A stretch of DNA of 64,000 bases from Brachypodium distachyon (lineage: Eukaryota > Streptophyta > Magnoliopsida > Poales > Poaceae), in the NCBI RefSeq assembly GCF_000005505.3, contig NC_016132.3, positions 48,436,914-48,500,913 of the forward strand, in the 5' to 3' direction. The position numbers and the translations under genes were made by a program. The notes beneath the pieces were generated by a model. That model had not been told where the DNA came from. It worked only from the letters and a program-made list of their open reading frames with translations, and made no database searches. Positions 24,824 to 36,039 of the stretch are shown in pieces; positions within the stretch are counted from its first letter, which is position 1; each line of letters opens with the position of its first letter.

Positions 24824-27800
24824 ATGCGGACCCTCCACGCCGCGCCCGCCTCCTTCATCGTGCCGCCCGCTCACCACCTCGTCTCCTCGACTCCAACCCC
24901 AAGAGGTCGCTCTCCTTTCCCGTGGTTCGATGGATGGTGTCTAGGTTCTGGCGAAGCGTACCCGGTCGAGCTCTCGTGGGTGGGCAGCTAACTCTATCCC
25001 GTTCTTCCATGCAGGTGCGCTGCCTTCTGCCGAGGCGACTATCCAGTCCCATGCCCGGTTCCCCTTGTCGCCCCGCGTGGCACGGCGCCGGCGGTGCGCG
25101 AGAGCCGCGTTGCCCAGCGGTAACTCCAAATCCTCCCGCGAATTCATGTTCAGCACTCAGCAGCGTCAGAAACTCAGAATCCATGGGGACTATGAATTTA
25201 TGGACCGCCCTGTGCTTATTGCTGGGTCTAATTATGATTGCTGCCATAGTAACTATGTGTGTGTTTGTGTGTTGCCGTCTGTTAATTTCCCTAGCTGGTA
25301 CGGCGGCGGCGACAGTGGACGATGCAAAGAGGGACGTGCTCATAGCGCTCTCCCAGATTATCGATCCTGACTTCGGGACAGACATCGTCTCGTGTGGGTT
25401 TGTCAAGGATTTGGAGATCAGCGAGGCGTTAGAGGAGGTACGTAAAGGCTAGCACTTGATCGAATGAGATGCGATCCAGATTAACTGCCATTGCCTGAAT
25501 TTTATCATTACTTGGACTGTGCCTCAGGTCTCGTTTCGTCTGGAACTGACGACCCCTGCGTGCCCAGTCAAGGACATGGTGAGCGCTGTTACTCTGTTCA
25601 GTTATCTCTGCAGAATTATTTGCTCTCTGATCATTTTATGGCAAGAGAGGAGCTTAAAAGTTTTTCCTAGATGAGAGCTAAAAAGATTTAACAATACTCA
25701 TGTAAGCTATGCTTCTATTGCGATGGATCATGGATGGGTAGAGGTGGAATTTTTAAAAAAAAACTGTGTATCTGTTATCTAAAAGCATTGTGCTCTACAA
25801 TTACAAACAAGATCTTTTGTTGTTGCGTGTAACAACATTGATTGCATTATCATTTCCAACCAGTGACTTTGGCAACACCCTGAATTTCTGTTGTGCAGTT
25901 TGAAGAAAAGGCAAATGAGGTTGTTGCAGCCCTTCCATGGGTCAAGAAGGTCAATGTTACAATGTCTGCACAACCCGCACAACCGGTATATGCAGGGGAT
26001 CTCCCAGAAGGACTACAGAAAATTTCAAACATCATAGCAGTTTCAAGCTGCAAGGCAAGACTTGATACTCATGTACATGTATCACAGGATATTTAAGTCC
26101 TTTTAGGTACTAACTTTACATTTCTAGGGAGGAGTTGGAAAATCTACAGTTGCTGTAAATCTTGCTTATACCTTAGCTGGTATGGGGGCCAGGGTTGGAA
26201 TTTTCGATGCTGATGTCTTCGGTCCAAGCTTGCCAACTATGGTTTCTCCTGAGAATCGGCTGCTAGTGGTGGTAAGCCTGGTTGATGAATCTTATGTTAA
26301 CATGGAATTTAGTGTTTGCACTAATAATGGTAAACAGACTTACCCTTTAGAACCCAGAAAGCAAAAGTATTCTTCCGACCGAGTATTTGGGCGTCAAATT
26401 GGTGTCCTTTGGCTTTGCCGGGCAAGGAAGAGCGATCATGCGGGGTCCAATGGTTTCAGGAGTCATTAATCAGCTGTTGACCACCACTGACTGGTATGTG
26501 GTATGCAAAGCTAATAGTTGATGCCTGTCTAAAGCCATCAGATGCACATAATAAGATGGCATGTTAATCAGTTACAACTATATTCCCAATAGTTTTCTTG
26601 CTTATCTGGTGATAAAAGAGCTTGACATGTTGTTTATTGCGTAAAGGGGTGAACTGGACTACCTTGTCATTGATATGCCTCCTGGAACAGGGGATATACA
26701 CTTAACACTCTGTCAGGTGGTTCTTCTTTGCTGTGCAATGTAAAGTGAATCATACTTGAAATTTGAAAGCATCTCAAAGTATAACATGTCTGAAACACCA
26801 GGTAGCTCCGCTGACTGCAGCTGTAATTGTTACCACCCCTCAGAAGCTGGCTTTCATTGATGTTGCAAAGGGTGTCAGGATGTTTTCCAAGCTGAAGGTG
26901 TATAGTCTTGCACAAGATGATACATGAATTGTCTAATCTGCCAGAGTGCCAAGTCTTCTTGTATCGACTTATTTATGTGTACTCTTTTGTTGTCAAGGTT
27001 CCATGTGTTGCAGTTGTTGAGAACATGTGCTACTTTGATGCTGACGAAAAACGCTACTACCCATTTGGGCAAGGTTCTGGAGCTCAGGCAAGAAAAAAAT
27101 CACATTTTTCGCATTGACTAATATTTTATAGAAAATTTCTCTTGGATAGCTATTGAGTTTCAAGGATGCAATCACACTCTCAGGTTGTGCAGCAGTTTGG
27201 AATACCTCACCTCTTTGATTTGCCAATAAGGCCAACTGTAAGTTAAAAAAAAATCCTATCTGCTTACACTTTGCTAAACACAGAGTGGAAATTACAGTTT
27301 GGTAGTTTTACAGCTTTCAGCTTCTGGAGATACTGGAATTCCTGAAGTAGTGGCTGATCCCCAAGGAGATGTTGCCAAGACATTTCAGAATCTTGGAGTA
27401 TGTGTTGTTCAACAATGTGCTAAAATTAGGCAACAAGGTAGTTAACAGCTCCCAACTTATAGCCTAAACTTCTATAAAAAAAACTTATAGCCGGAAAGAT
27501 GAAAGAAGTATTTGGAAGTGAAATAATATACTCATGTATTTGCACTAACTTGACATGGAAAAGAAAGCATAAGAAATTGTTGGTGCAGCTTTGTTCTGCA
27601 TATACATTGCAGAAAAAACATGTTTCTCCTTTAGTAGTGCTAAAATTCTTGTTTTCCTTTTGTCAGTTTCAACAGCAGTGTCCTACGATAGATCAATTAG
27701 AGCAATCAGAGTGAAAGTACCAGATTCCGAGGAAGAGTTCTTGTTGCACCCAGCAACAGTCAGACGGAACGACCGATCTGCTCAAAGTGTGGTGTGTATT

Positions 27801-28386
27801 CCTTTCATTATGCAATATGTAGATATATAGTTCTAACACCAGTTCTTAAGTATCTCAATCAAAGTGTCTGTGTATTCATGTCATGAATGGTACCTACTTG
27901 TAAGCTTGACCATTGTTCACAGAACGATGACTCAGAGTCCATTGTTCTCTTTTCAGAAAACTAAGTCATGCATGGCGTTTTTCTTCTCCTCCGGAGACCT
28001 TTTTCCCATGCATACTAAGTAGTTCTTGTCTGCAGGACGAATGGACTGGTGAGCAGAAAGTACAATATGGCGATATACCAGAAGACATCGAGCCGGAAGA
28101 GATACGGCCGATGGGAAATTATGCAGTTTCTATAACTTGGCCTGATGGATTTAGTCAGGTATTCTGACACAATAATGTAGATTCATCCCCTCTTAATGCT
28201 ACACTGAAAATACAAGATTCATCTAGATGATACTTAACATATTTCTGAAGAAAATGGCAAACATGCAAGACCTAAAATGCATATGCATCTGATGCTTTGC
28301 AGATAGCACCTTATGATCAACTGGATATGCTTGAGCGGTTAGTGGATGTTCCTCGTCCAGCAACACCTGCAGTAGTCTCTTCATGA
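24824..28386 (+). CDS. HCF101: HCF101, plastid Fe-S cluster carrier (Mrp/NBP35-type P-loop protein), 542 aa
   Basis: HCF101 carries 4Fe-4S clusters to photosystem I and ferredoxin-thioredoxin reductase in chloroplasts. Fifteen exons join without a frame break: 24824-24944, 25015-25119, 25295-25437, 25528-25578, 25899-26054, 26128-26271, 26351-26493, 26647-26716, 26802-26897, 26998-27087, 27184-27237, 27314-27437, 27667-27791, 28036-28158 and 28303-28386. Total 542 residues, close to the 532 remembered for Arabidopsis. Order: Ser/Arg-rich, acid-poor transit peptide (about 1-75); DUF59/MIP18-like domain ([20 protein letters not shown]); deviant Walker A (CKGGVGKST, about 190-198); switch [10 protein letters not shown]-terminal DUF971 ending PATPAVVSS. 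Exon 1-2 boundaries are the least certain; they were chosen by phase. Introns 5 and 10 use GC donors. A 3' UTR probably continues to about 28600. Confidence 0.93.
26055..26127 (+). other. GC-AG intron 5 of HCF101
   Basis: Donor AAG|GCAAGA and acceptor TTTCTAG|GGA. The flanking codons must join as SSCK|GGVGKST, the P-loop, which fixes the boundary exactly. Both GT sites nearby would break the frame. The strong AG|GCAAG context is the typical compensation in plant GC-AG introns. Confidence 0.88.
27088..27183 (+). other. GC-AG intron 10 of HCF101
   Basis: Donor CAG|GCAAGA and acceptor CTCTCAG|GTT. The protein must join [17 protein letters not shown], conserved in the family, so the donor is fixed. 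It is a second GC donor in the same gene with almost the same hexamer as intron 5. Confidence 0.88.
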
Positions 28387-30111
28387 TACAAGTAGAGGTA
28401 ATGTTCGCCATCAAGGAACAAGAAAAAAGGACTTCAGACACAATATGCTGAAGGAGTTTCTAGGCCTACAGAGAATTTTGTGTGATTACTGTAACAATGT
28501 ACAAAGTGCAAGGGTTATTCAAATAAACACACTTCTTCTTACCTTCAGATCACTTGTGTGCTCTGAAATCTCAAACAATGTGTTCAACATATGCTGCTCT
28601 GTCCATTACAGTTCTTTTTTCCTTGGTAAGGAAATGCAGGACCGCTCACTACTTTTTAAACTAGTAAATAAAGTTTGGCCAAGGGCCAAGACCACTAAAA
28701 CCCAATCAACATGCAGACTAATCCCAAAAACACGACCCTGAGCTGTCTGCCAACACCAGGTTAAAAATAAAAAGTTCGGCACCTCCTTGTAGGTTAGTCC
28801 GTTTTCCCGTGAAGACGAAGCGGTTTCTCTCCTTTCAAATGTTTCCACACAACTTAGATTAAGTGGCCGCTATGGAAGTGAGGTGTGACATTGGAAGACA
28901 AAGGACGGGGTGTTAGAATATGCAATACTTTTACTTTGACACATTATCATCTCTCTCAGCTCTCGATCCAGAGCTTTTAAAAGAAGAAACAATGATTTAG
29001 CACATCATTATGTGACCACCAGCACCTTTCAAGACCTTCGAACAGTATGAGTTCTAAAAGGAATCGAAGCTGTAAATCCTCATGGTTATTGTAAGGGAAA
29101 TGTAAACAATAGAGGATAGAAAGTAGAAACAATGATGACAAAGGATAGAAGGGGAAATAAAAAGGTGTCATCACCGCCCTCACCAATGTGTGTGCGCGTG
29201 ATTGTGAGCGTTTGCGTCTGGACTGTGTTTCCTAAAAAGTAAATAAAAATGTGCAGTTATTTTGCTTCACGAAAACATTAATTGTTCACCGTCAGCAAGA
29301 TGTCTCTTCCCATAATTTGAGTATTTCTTAAAATAACCAGTCCAAAAATTTGCAGCCTACCATTAATTGTACTCACATAAATGAGGCGCAAGCTATGCGA
29401 AAACATTAATTGTAGTACTCACCTACTTGCTGTTTCAGGGATAATAAGACGCAAATGAAGCTAATGTTGTGCAAATCTGCGTGAGATGTAGTGTGTGCCT
29501 TATTATTTAAGCAACTTGTACTACGACCCCCCGTACAGAGGGAAAGACTTCATGCTCCTCCTCAGGTCTTCTCCCCACCTCTTCTTCAAGTGCCATTTCT
29601 TAACTTCTCCAGCCTGAGTCAGCCACAACAAAAATATTACCCAGATCCTGCAGCTGTAGCGACCATCGGTTAGATGCTCAAGTTTATCGCCCAATCAATC
29701 TTTTTAAACTATTTCAGAATCTTATTCCTTCTTTGCAGACTTGAAAGTTGTATGTTGACGTTGACAAATTTGGCTAATTGCAGCAGTATGACAGAGTATG
29801 AAATCCATTTCAGAGTGCAAAGTGCAATAAGGAAGAGGGTGTCACAGAGCAGGATCTGATGTTGAAGAATAGCGAAATATGTTGAAGAAGGAATTTCTTT
29901 GGTAATCTTCTAGCTCCTTCCATTTTGACACCGTTTCTCACACTTTGGTTCCACTGAAATCTGTTTGCTGTATCATGGATTCATGTCGCACTTTCAAATC
30001 TCGGATCCAGTGTTGACCATGAGACATGAGTTGACGGTTTACATGCATATTTCTCCAATTTGTTGTGTAGAGCAACCTTCTGGCAGATTAATCGCGGGAC
30101 AGGGAAAAAAG
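28387..30111 (+). other. HCF101 3' UTR, spacer and presumed lipase leader
   Basis: After the HCF101 stop, about 200 bases look like 3' UTR. From 28620 to 28900 there is a repeat-like stretch with no ORF of interest. Around 29560-29660 a CT-rich segment (CTCCTCCTCAGGTCTTCTCC) may be a 5' UTR exon of the lipase gene; leader introns are plausible but unproven. Confidence 0.4.
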
Positions 30112-31394
30112 ATGGGCAAAATGTCGTCACAGAAGGACCTCTTTGAGGTTTCAGGACCAAACTATTTGACATATGTGAACTGGTAAGTTATCGACTCATC
30201 TTTCTAGTTGATTTGAATCTAGAATTCTCTGTACCGATTGGCACTCAGATTAGTTTTCCACTTTCTGATTTCTATTCCATGGCTGAAAGCAACTAGGCAT
30301 AAAAGGTTCATGATTTTGCTATGGTTTATGAGACGAGCCAATCAAGAGAAAACGGGAACCAGCAGTGACAATTGGAACTGATCACTACCTTTGCTGTTTG
30401 ATGCTTTGCTCCGGGCAGGAACTGCCCGCACCACCGGCGATCCGTCATGGCGAGCCTAGTCCAAGGCGTCTACGTCCTGGAGCGCGACCGGCAGTGGAAC
30501 CGGCAGGGCCCCGACGCCCGCGCGCCGGCATGGTGGAAGTTCTTCCACTTCGAGCTGCGGGAGGCGCTCGTGGACGCCGCCGATTCCTCCATCTTCGGCG
30601 CGGTCTACGCGTTCCAGCCGCCGTACCACCTCGCCGACCCCGCGGCGACGGCCGGCGCGCCGCACTACGTCGTCGCCTTTCGAGGAACCATCACCAAGAA
30701 GGGGTCGGCGTACAGGGACCTCGAGCTCGACCTCCAGCTCGTCCGCAACGGCCTCGAGCACACCTCCCGCTTCCGCGCCGCGATGCAGACCATCCACAAC
30801 GTCGTGGCGTGGGCGGGCGCTGGGCATGGCCGGGTCTGGCTTGCCGGCCACTCGTTGGGGTCCGCCATCTCGACCCTCGGCGGCAAGGCCATGGCCAGGG
30901 CAGGCGTCGTCCTCACCACGTTCCTCTTCAACGCGCCGTTCCTGTCGGCGCCGGTGGAGAAGATCCCGCACAAGGGGATGAAGCAGGGGATCCGCATCGC
31001 GAAAAGCTTCGTGACCGCCGGGGTGGCCACCGTCCTGCAGAAGGGGACCGGCGGCGGCGAGGACGCCTTCGCGGCGTTGGCGCGGTGGGTGCCGCACGTG
31101 CTGGTGAACCCAGCGGATCCCATCAGCGCGGAGTACGTGGGGTACTTTGGCCACCGGAAGAAGATGGAGGACATCGGCGCGGGCGCCGTCGGGAGGCTGG
31201 CGACGAGGAACTCGGTCAGGGACCTGCTGCTGGGCATCGGCAAGGCGGGTGGCTGCGAGCCGCTCCACCTATTCCCTTCGGCCGTCCTGACGGTGAACCG
31301 CGGCCCGTCGCCGGACTTCAAGACGGCGCATGGGATCCACCAGTGGTGGAGTCCGGACTTGGCCCTGGAGTGCAGCGCCTATTCCTACGCTTGA
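30112..31394 (+). CDS. Alpha/beta-hydrolase, lipase class 3 type (At4g10955-like), 348 aa
   Basis: Two exons, 30112-30182 and 30419-31394, join within a Trp codon: the first ends NYLTYVNW and the second continues NCPHHRRSVMASLVQG. The start ATG at 30112 gives MGKMSSQKDLFEVSGP, matching the remembered start of the family (short leader, FxxSGP, then LTxVDW). An in-frame upstream ATG at 29965 would add an unsupported N-terminus. The nucleophile elbow GHSLGSA places the catalytic serine at about residue 169, and the preceding VVAFRGT strand is typical of class 3 lipases. The substrate is unknown. Databases often name this group GDSL esterase/lipase At4g10955, although no GDSL box is visible here. 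The coding exon is strongly GC-rich. Its 3' neighbour is the At4g10930-like gene. Confidence 0.9.
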
Positions 31395-32958
31395 TCAGTA
31401 GATCATCGATATGGGGTGGAACGGCGAAAATTCTTTTCAGGTCTCGTGGAACGCTCGAACTTAGGTATCCAAATAATTGCTTGCCAAGATCTTAATAGAA
31501 GTAGAGAAAATATCTTAATTAAATATTTCACATTTCTGTTTTATTAAATACAGTTTTGATATATCTATTTTTTCTGATTTTTAGTTAAAACTAAGTTGAT
31601 TTCTCAATCATCGGATTTGGTTTGTGTTTTAAGATTCCGGACAGATGATGAAAATAGGGAGACTGAGACGCTAATCGGGAAAGTGTAGGGAGCGGACGTT
31701 CGATCCTTAGACTTACGACGCGACGGAGCAAAGTTGCCACCCTCGTAGAACTAAAGTTGTTGTCGCCGCCACCGATTAAAGTTGTTATCCTCGTAGAACT
31801 AAAGTTGTTACTTAAAAAGGGATAAGTTGCCATTGCTGCTCCATTAAAGTTACGTGCGGAACATGGTTATTACGATTATATATATGTCACCATGTTTTAT
31901 GAGAGATGTTACCGATGAACACATGCCTCATTTACCGACATTGAAAAACTTATGCATTTTTTCTTCGAAATACTGTAAAGGAAACTCTTACAACATAATT
32001 GTGATCATCAGGATTTGAACCCTGATGGATGGAGTCATACACTCACAACTCCACCATCACACCAAGAGATGTATGTCAAAAAAAAACTTATGCAATTGCA
32101 AGTTTGTAACCTCGTGTTTTGTTCTTCTAAGATTGCTTAAGCGGAACTACCATCAACCTATATAACCTTGAGTCACCCCTTGAGAAAACATTGTCGTCTA
32201 TAATTATCTACATTTGGAGGCAAACAAAATTTTAACTTGCTAGTGGACGTCATCAGGTCAGGTAAATTATAGCCTAACCAGTTGAGTCAAGACATCATCC
32301 TATATAATCTACCATGGTCCCTCGAAAAGAAATCCACTATCTTCCGGTCATCATGCCATATACACTATTAGGGTGACACTGTCACACCGAAGTTCATATC
32401 CCTGTCGTTGCAACGATGTGAAACACATGTGTGATGAAAGGAGAGACAAAACCGAGTGTTGGCAACTAGGTGTCGTGTGAATTAGTTCTATGATGCAAGG
32501 ACCATGGTCGGTTTATGTGTCGTTGGTGCTTTGTCACGGTTCAGGCCCAACGGCGTGGCATGCATGTGAGTTTAAGAGGTTGTGTCTTGGGGCGGTCTTC
32601 AGATTTAGATGTTGGGTGGTGATGTGCGGTCAGGACATACAACCCTGATAATGACTACTCATTCATCAGCTTGTAGGTATATTGTGATGGCTTCTGGTCG
32701 TTTGATCGATGTATTCGGTTTATCAGACTTTTTGAATAATGAATAAATTGATAAAAAATATTATGTGCATTATGTTGATGCAGAGGCCAGGGTTTCAAAC
32801 TTTTTTCCGAAACAACACTTTTACTAACGGAATTAGTAAAACAGATTAGGTACACACTTGGTTCTGTCTACACCTATCGCCGTACGCATATTTATAGTAC
32901 CCAAATAGTTCTAAAAGAAAATCATGATATAGTTCAAAACTGAGACACTTGTAAGATA
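31395..32958. other. Intergenic, no gene recognised
   Basis: An AT-rich spacer after the lipase. At 31735-31820 the text AAAGTTGTT...CTCGTAGAACTAAAGTTGTT is repeated about three times with 45-60-base spacing, a short degenerate direct repeat. Nothing else is supported. Confidence 0.4.
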
Positions 32959-33043
32959 TACTCCCTCCGTTCTTTGCACTAAAACCATGACAAGTATTGA
33001 GGTGCACTAAAATCATGACAAGTATTTAGGAACGGAGAGAGTA
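32959..33043. mobile_element. Stowaway-like MITE, 85 bp
   Basis: Arms CTCCCTCCGTTC and GGAACGGAGAGAG with flanking TA. The inner ACTAAAACCATGACAAGTATT and ACTAAAATCATGACAAGTATT-like segments are direct, not inverted, copies. It lies just upstream of the RING/PHD gene's leader exon. Confidence 0.8.
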
Positions 33044-33089
33044 GAAGTTATTTCTTTTATTTTAAAAACAGCATACGGCAAATAACTAA

Positions 33090-33340
33090 TTTTCTCCTCT
33101 GGAGAGGAATAACCCATCTTTCTCTCTGCTCTGCTCTGCTTTCGCCGTTTCGCGTCTCCTTTCTTCTATCCCACACCCCTCCTGAAACCCACCCAACACC
33201 GGGAGCTCCCAACCCGATCCCCTTGCTGCTTGCTCTCCCTGGGATCGGGTTTGCCACACGCCGCCGACGCGTCGGTCCCCGCCGCCACCCCGCCCCCGTG
33301 CGCACTTTCCCGCGGTCGACTGTGACCAATGACTTGTGAG
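33090..33340 (+). other. Presumed 5' UTR exon of the RING/PHD gene
   Basis: A pyrimidine- and GC-rich leader (from about 33090, start not determinable) ends at a good donor, TTGTGAG|GTACGAG, at 33340/33341. The next exon with the start codon begins at 36038. The intervening 2.7-kb leader intron holds a MITE and hAT debris. The link is inferred from position and splice signals only. Confidence 0.45.
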
Positions 33341-34145
33341 GTACGAGGTTGTTTTTATCCCGCGATTAGCTAGTTAAATCCAACCTTCACAATTTCTTCT
33401 GCGCGGCTAGTTCAGTGCTTCCTCTGGTTGATTTCCGATTGGGGAGCGTGGAATAGCAGCCGGTTGTCTGATATTTTATACTAGTTAACTCTAACAAAAA
33501 GTTGTTGTTATTCTTTACTACGGAATATGCTTAAACTCTATTGATCCAGAGTTAAATTAGTTGAAACTTTGCAGATTTATTTTATACAGAGATGCAAATA
33601 CAAATTCACGCAAACAAATGTACATCTAACAAAGATTTAATAATTTGTCTTAGAATTAATTTGAATAGCTAACAATTTGATGCATGGTTACAATACCTAA
33701 CATGAGTTACAGTACCTAACATGAGTTTGTCATTCTTTCGTCTATCATGTATTTCTTAAATAATATCACTAATCCCAGTTTAATACATTGTTCTTGCGTT
33801 TTATAAACTTGTGGACCAGGGTTCAAAAAAGCACTAAGCGAGCGGTGAGGCACCGCTGAGAGGAATTGAATCTTAAGCGTTCCGTACAGACTCTGTTTCT
33901 GAGAAGTTGGCGGGGTTCTTGGAGAAATTCAAGGGGAATTGGAGAATTTGAGAGACATTGTTGCTCGCTCAGGAAAAATTGGCGGGATTCTGTTGCTCGC
34001 CTAAATTGACGGAATCCTTAGAGGAAAAAGACGAATTGGAAAAATTGGAGAGATTCTTGGAGGAAATCAGGCGGGAGAGAGAGAGAAGCCGTCCCTGCCG
34101 GCTGAACGAGCCTTATCAATCATGAAGTAGTCGCTTAGGGCCTAA

Positions 34146-34378
34146 GGTCCTGTTTGGTTGGGTTTAAAACTGTTTTTTTTTCTTTTGGCTTATAAGTCAC
34201 GGAAACACCTATTTAGGTGTTTTTCCTATTTAGGTGATTTTGACTTGGTTTTTACTTATACTATCGTCTAAAAATATTAAGTAAAATGTGAAAACCCAAA
34301 ACATAGATACTTTTGTGGCTTAAAAATCAAAAGTCAAAAAACGGTTTTAAGTCCAACCAAATAAGATCTAAGCGATGC
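34146..34378. mobile_element. Tourist-like (PIF/Harbinger) MITE, 233 bp
   Basis: Left end GGTCCTGTTTGGTTGGGTTT and right end AAGTCCAACCAAATAAGATC are inverted copies, flanked by TAA on both sides (34143-34145 and 34379-34381). It lies inside the presumed leader intron of the RING/PHD gene and interrupts an older sequence. Confidence 0.75.
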
Positions 34379-34489
34379 GTTTTCCGACCGATGAGAACTT
34401 TTGCGCGCTTAAGTGATGCTTATAAACCACGTTCATGCTGTGGACTGAACTGTTAATTTACGTTTACTCCTTCCTCTGGCCCTCTGCCT

Positions 34490-34830
34490 CGTCGGTAGTT
34501 GGCTGCTGTACCCCTCGGCCCCTCCCTCCCTCTGCCGAGCGATCCAGTCCCCTCGCTCCTGGATGTTCTTCCTCCTCGGCCGAGCGCCGCCACCCATCAC
34601 GCTGCCGAGCGCCCATCGTCTTCCTCCTCGCGCGAGCGCCTCCACCGCAGGTTGATCTCCCCTTCGATTCTCTCGCTCCCGACCGTTTCTCCTCCCATCA
34701 CACCACGAACGGATTCCGCCCTTTAGCTCCCCGTTTCATAATCTTCCCCAATCCGTAACTGAGGCAAAAATCAAGGTAGGGCAGCCGCCCTACCTTGCCC
34801 TACTGGGTCCTCCGCCCATGCAAAGCGCAC
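34490..34830 (+). repeat. Repeat unit shared, inverted, with the aspartic-protease leader
   Basis: Order of shared blocks: TCTCGCTCCCGACCGTTTCT, then CCCATCAC-CCACGAA, CGTTTCAT, CCCAAT-CGTAAC, GAGGCAAAAATCAA-GTAGGGC, and CCTCCGCCCATGC. The same blocks in the same order occur on the minus strand at about 46560-46300, directly in front of the aspartic-protease start. Here it is followed downstream by a hAT transposase remnant, so the repeat may be the 5' part of a hAT-type element. That origin is inference. Confidence 0.6.
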
Positions 34831-35632
34831 CTTCGAATCATCGTAGTGCTGACGGAGGTTTCCCATTGGCTGCAAGCATGAGATCTCTACTGTGTCTAGA
34901 AGATGTTAGATTAATCCAGAAAGCGTCGTTTCAGCAGCTGTAATTCAGGTTAAGAGATGACTAGGCATGACATTTTTTTTTCAAAGAACTGTGAGGTCAA
35001 GATATTATGGCTAAAAGAAGGATAAGAAATATTTCAGTGATCGTGATTCCGTAACTCAAAAGAACATCTTTTAACCACTATTTATGATATTATGATGTGT
35101 TGGAATCCTTTTTTACACGTGTTAAAAAAATTCAACGCGAAGATGGGTTCTTAATGTATGTATTGACAATTTTAGCCTTTGATAGATCATTTTTATGTAA
35201 CGAATTGAAAGAAGGAGTACAGAGAAGAAAAGAAGAAAAAGGGACACCTAGGAAGCTGTCTATCCTTGGTGGAGATCAATCGATCCGCGGAACAGTAAAA
35301 GGGTAGACTTGTCTTTTTATAAGGTTATTTGCTCCGTATATTTAAAAAGACCTTTGGAAATATATCATCAAACTGGACAATTGACTTAAAGTATATTGTG
35401 AAAGGATCACCATCTTTGGATATTACCAAAGACTAACCAACTTATTTTCTCTAGATTTTTCAGAGGCAGAATTGGTAAAGCTCTCCTTCTTACTTACAAG
35501 TTTAGTTAATGACATGCTTATAGATTACACGTTGAGAAAAGTCCAAAACCTTCTGTTATGCCTATTGAAACGGATAATCATTGTAAAGTGTAAACTTGTT
35601 TCAAAGCTTCTCAATTTGGTGTTAATTCTATA

Positions 35633-35752
35633 GTAGCGGTAGCAACTATTAAGGTTGAGAGAATCTTTTCTCTAATGAATTATAGAACAAGCTATGAAAC
35701 AAAACAGGGGAACAATACTTTGATGGTTGCGTGGTTACAATGTTTTGAGTGA
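35633..35752 (+). pseudogene. hAT transposase C-terminal dimerisation remnant
   Basis: The frame reads VAVATIKVERIFSLMN and then YRTSYETKQGNNTLMVAWL before a TGA at 35750-35752. The pattern A-T-x-x-V-E-R-x-F-S-x-M-N is the conserved block of hAT (Ac-like, TTF zinc-finger type) dimerisation domains. After the stop a family-like ISRFQVM follows in frame. No intact zinc finger or catalytic core was found upstream. The fragment is buried in the presumed leader intron of the RING/PHD gene. Confidence 0.7.
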
Positions 35753-36039
35753 GATTTCCTTGTGCAAATAAAGGGTGATGATACCATTTCTCGCTTCCAA
35801 GTCATGGTGAACTATAATTGTGCGTTGTAAATTTCTTCATATTTTGTAATTTCTCTATATTATTCGACACATTGTCACTATTATGATAATTTGTACATTA
35901 TTTTTTACTGCATCTAGCTCTTGTGCGTCTCCGTGCTTTTTAGTCAGGTATTCTCATTTGTTGCTGTTATTTCTAATCTATAGGGTTCATTTGTGGGCTC
36001 TTCTGTGACCAAAAGCTAAGCTTCTGCCTCTGATCAGTG

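Noticed and set aside
25120..25294. Extended coding reading across HCF101 intron 2
   Set aside because: The plus-strand frame stays open through the intron, but it gives a hydrophobic insert ([16 protein letters not shown]) foreign to the family. Splicing 25119 to 25295 restores the expected [19 protein letters not shown] join.
30365..31495. 376-codon ORF overlapping the lipase exon
   Set aside because: A shadow frame of the GC-rich lipase exon. It is Arg/Pro/Gly-rich with no domain, while the other frame gives GHSLG and a full lipase.
32001..32075. tRNA-like text (ATTTGAACCCTGATGG)
   Set aside because: Only a T-arm-like piece is present; no acceptor stem, D-arm or anticodon arm can be folded around it.
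35097..35306. 69-codon ORF ending in GTPRKLSILGGDQSIRGTVKG
   Set aside because: It looks protein-like but matches nothing I know, and it has no conserved frame on either side. It may be part of the decayed hAT element, but that cannot be supported.
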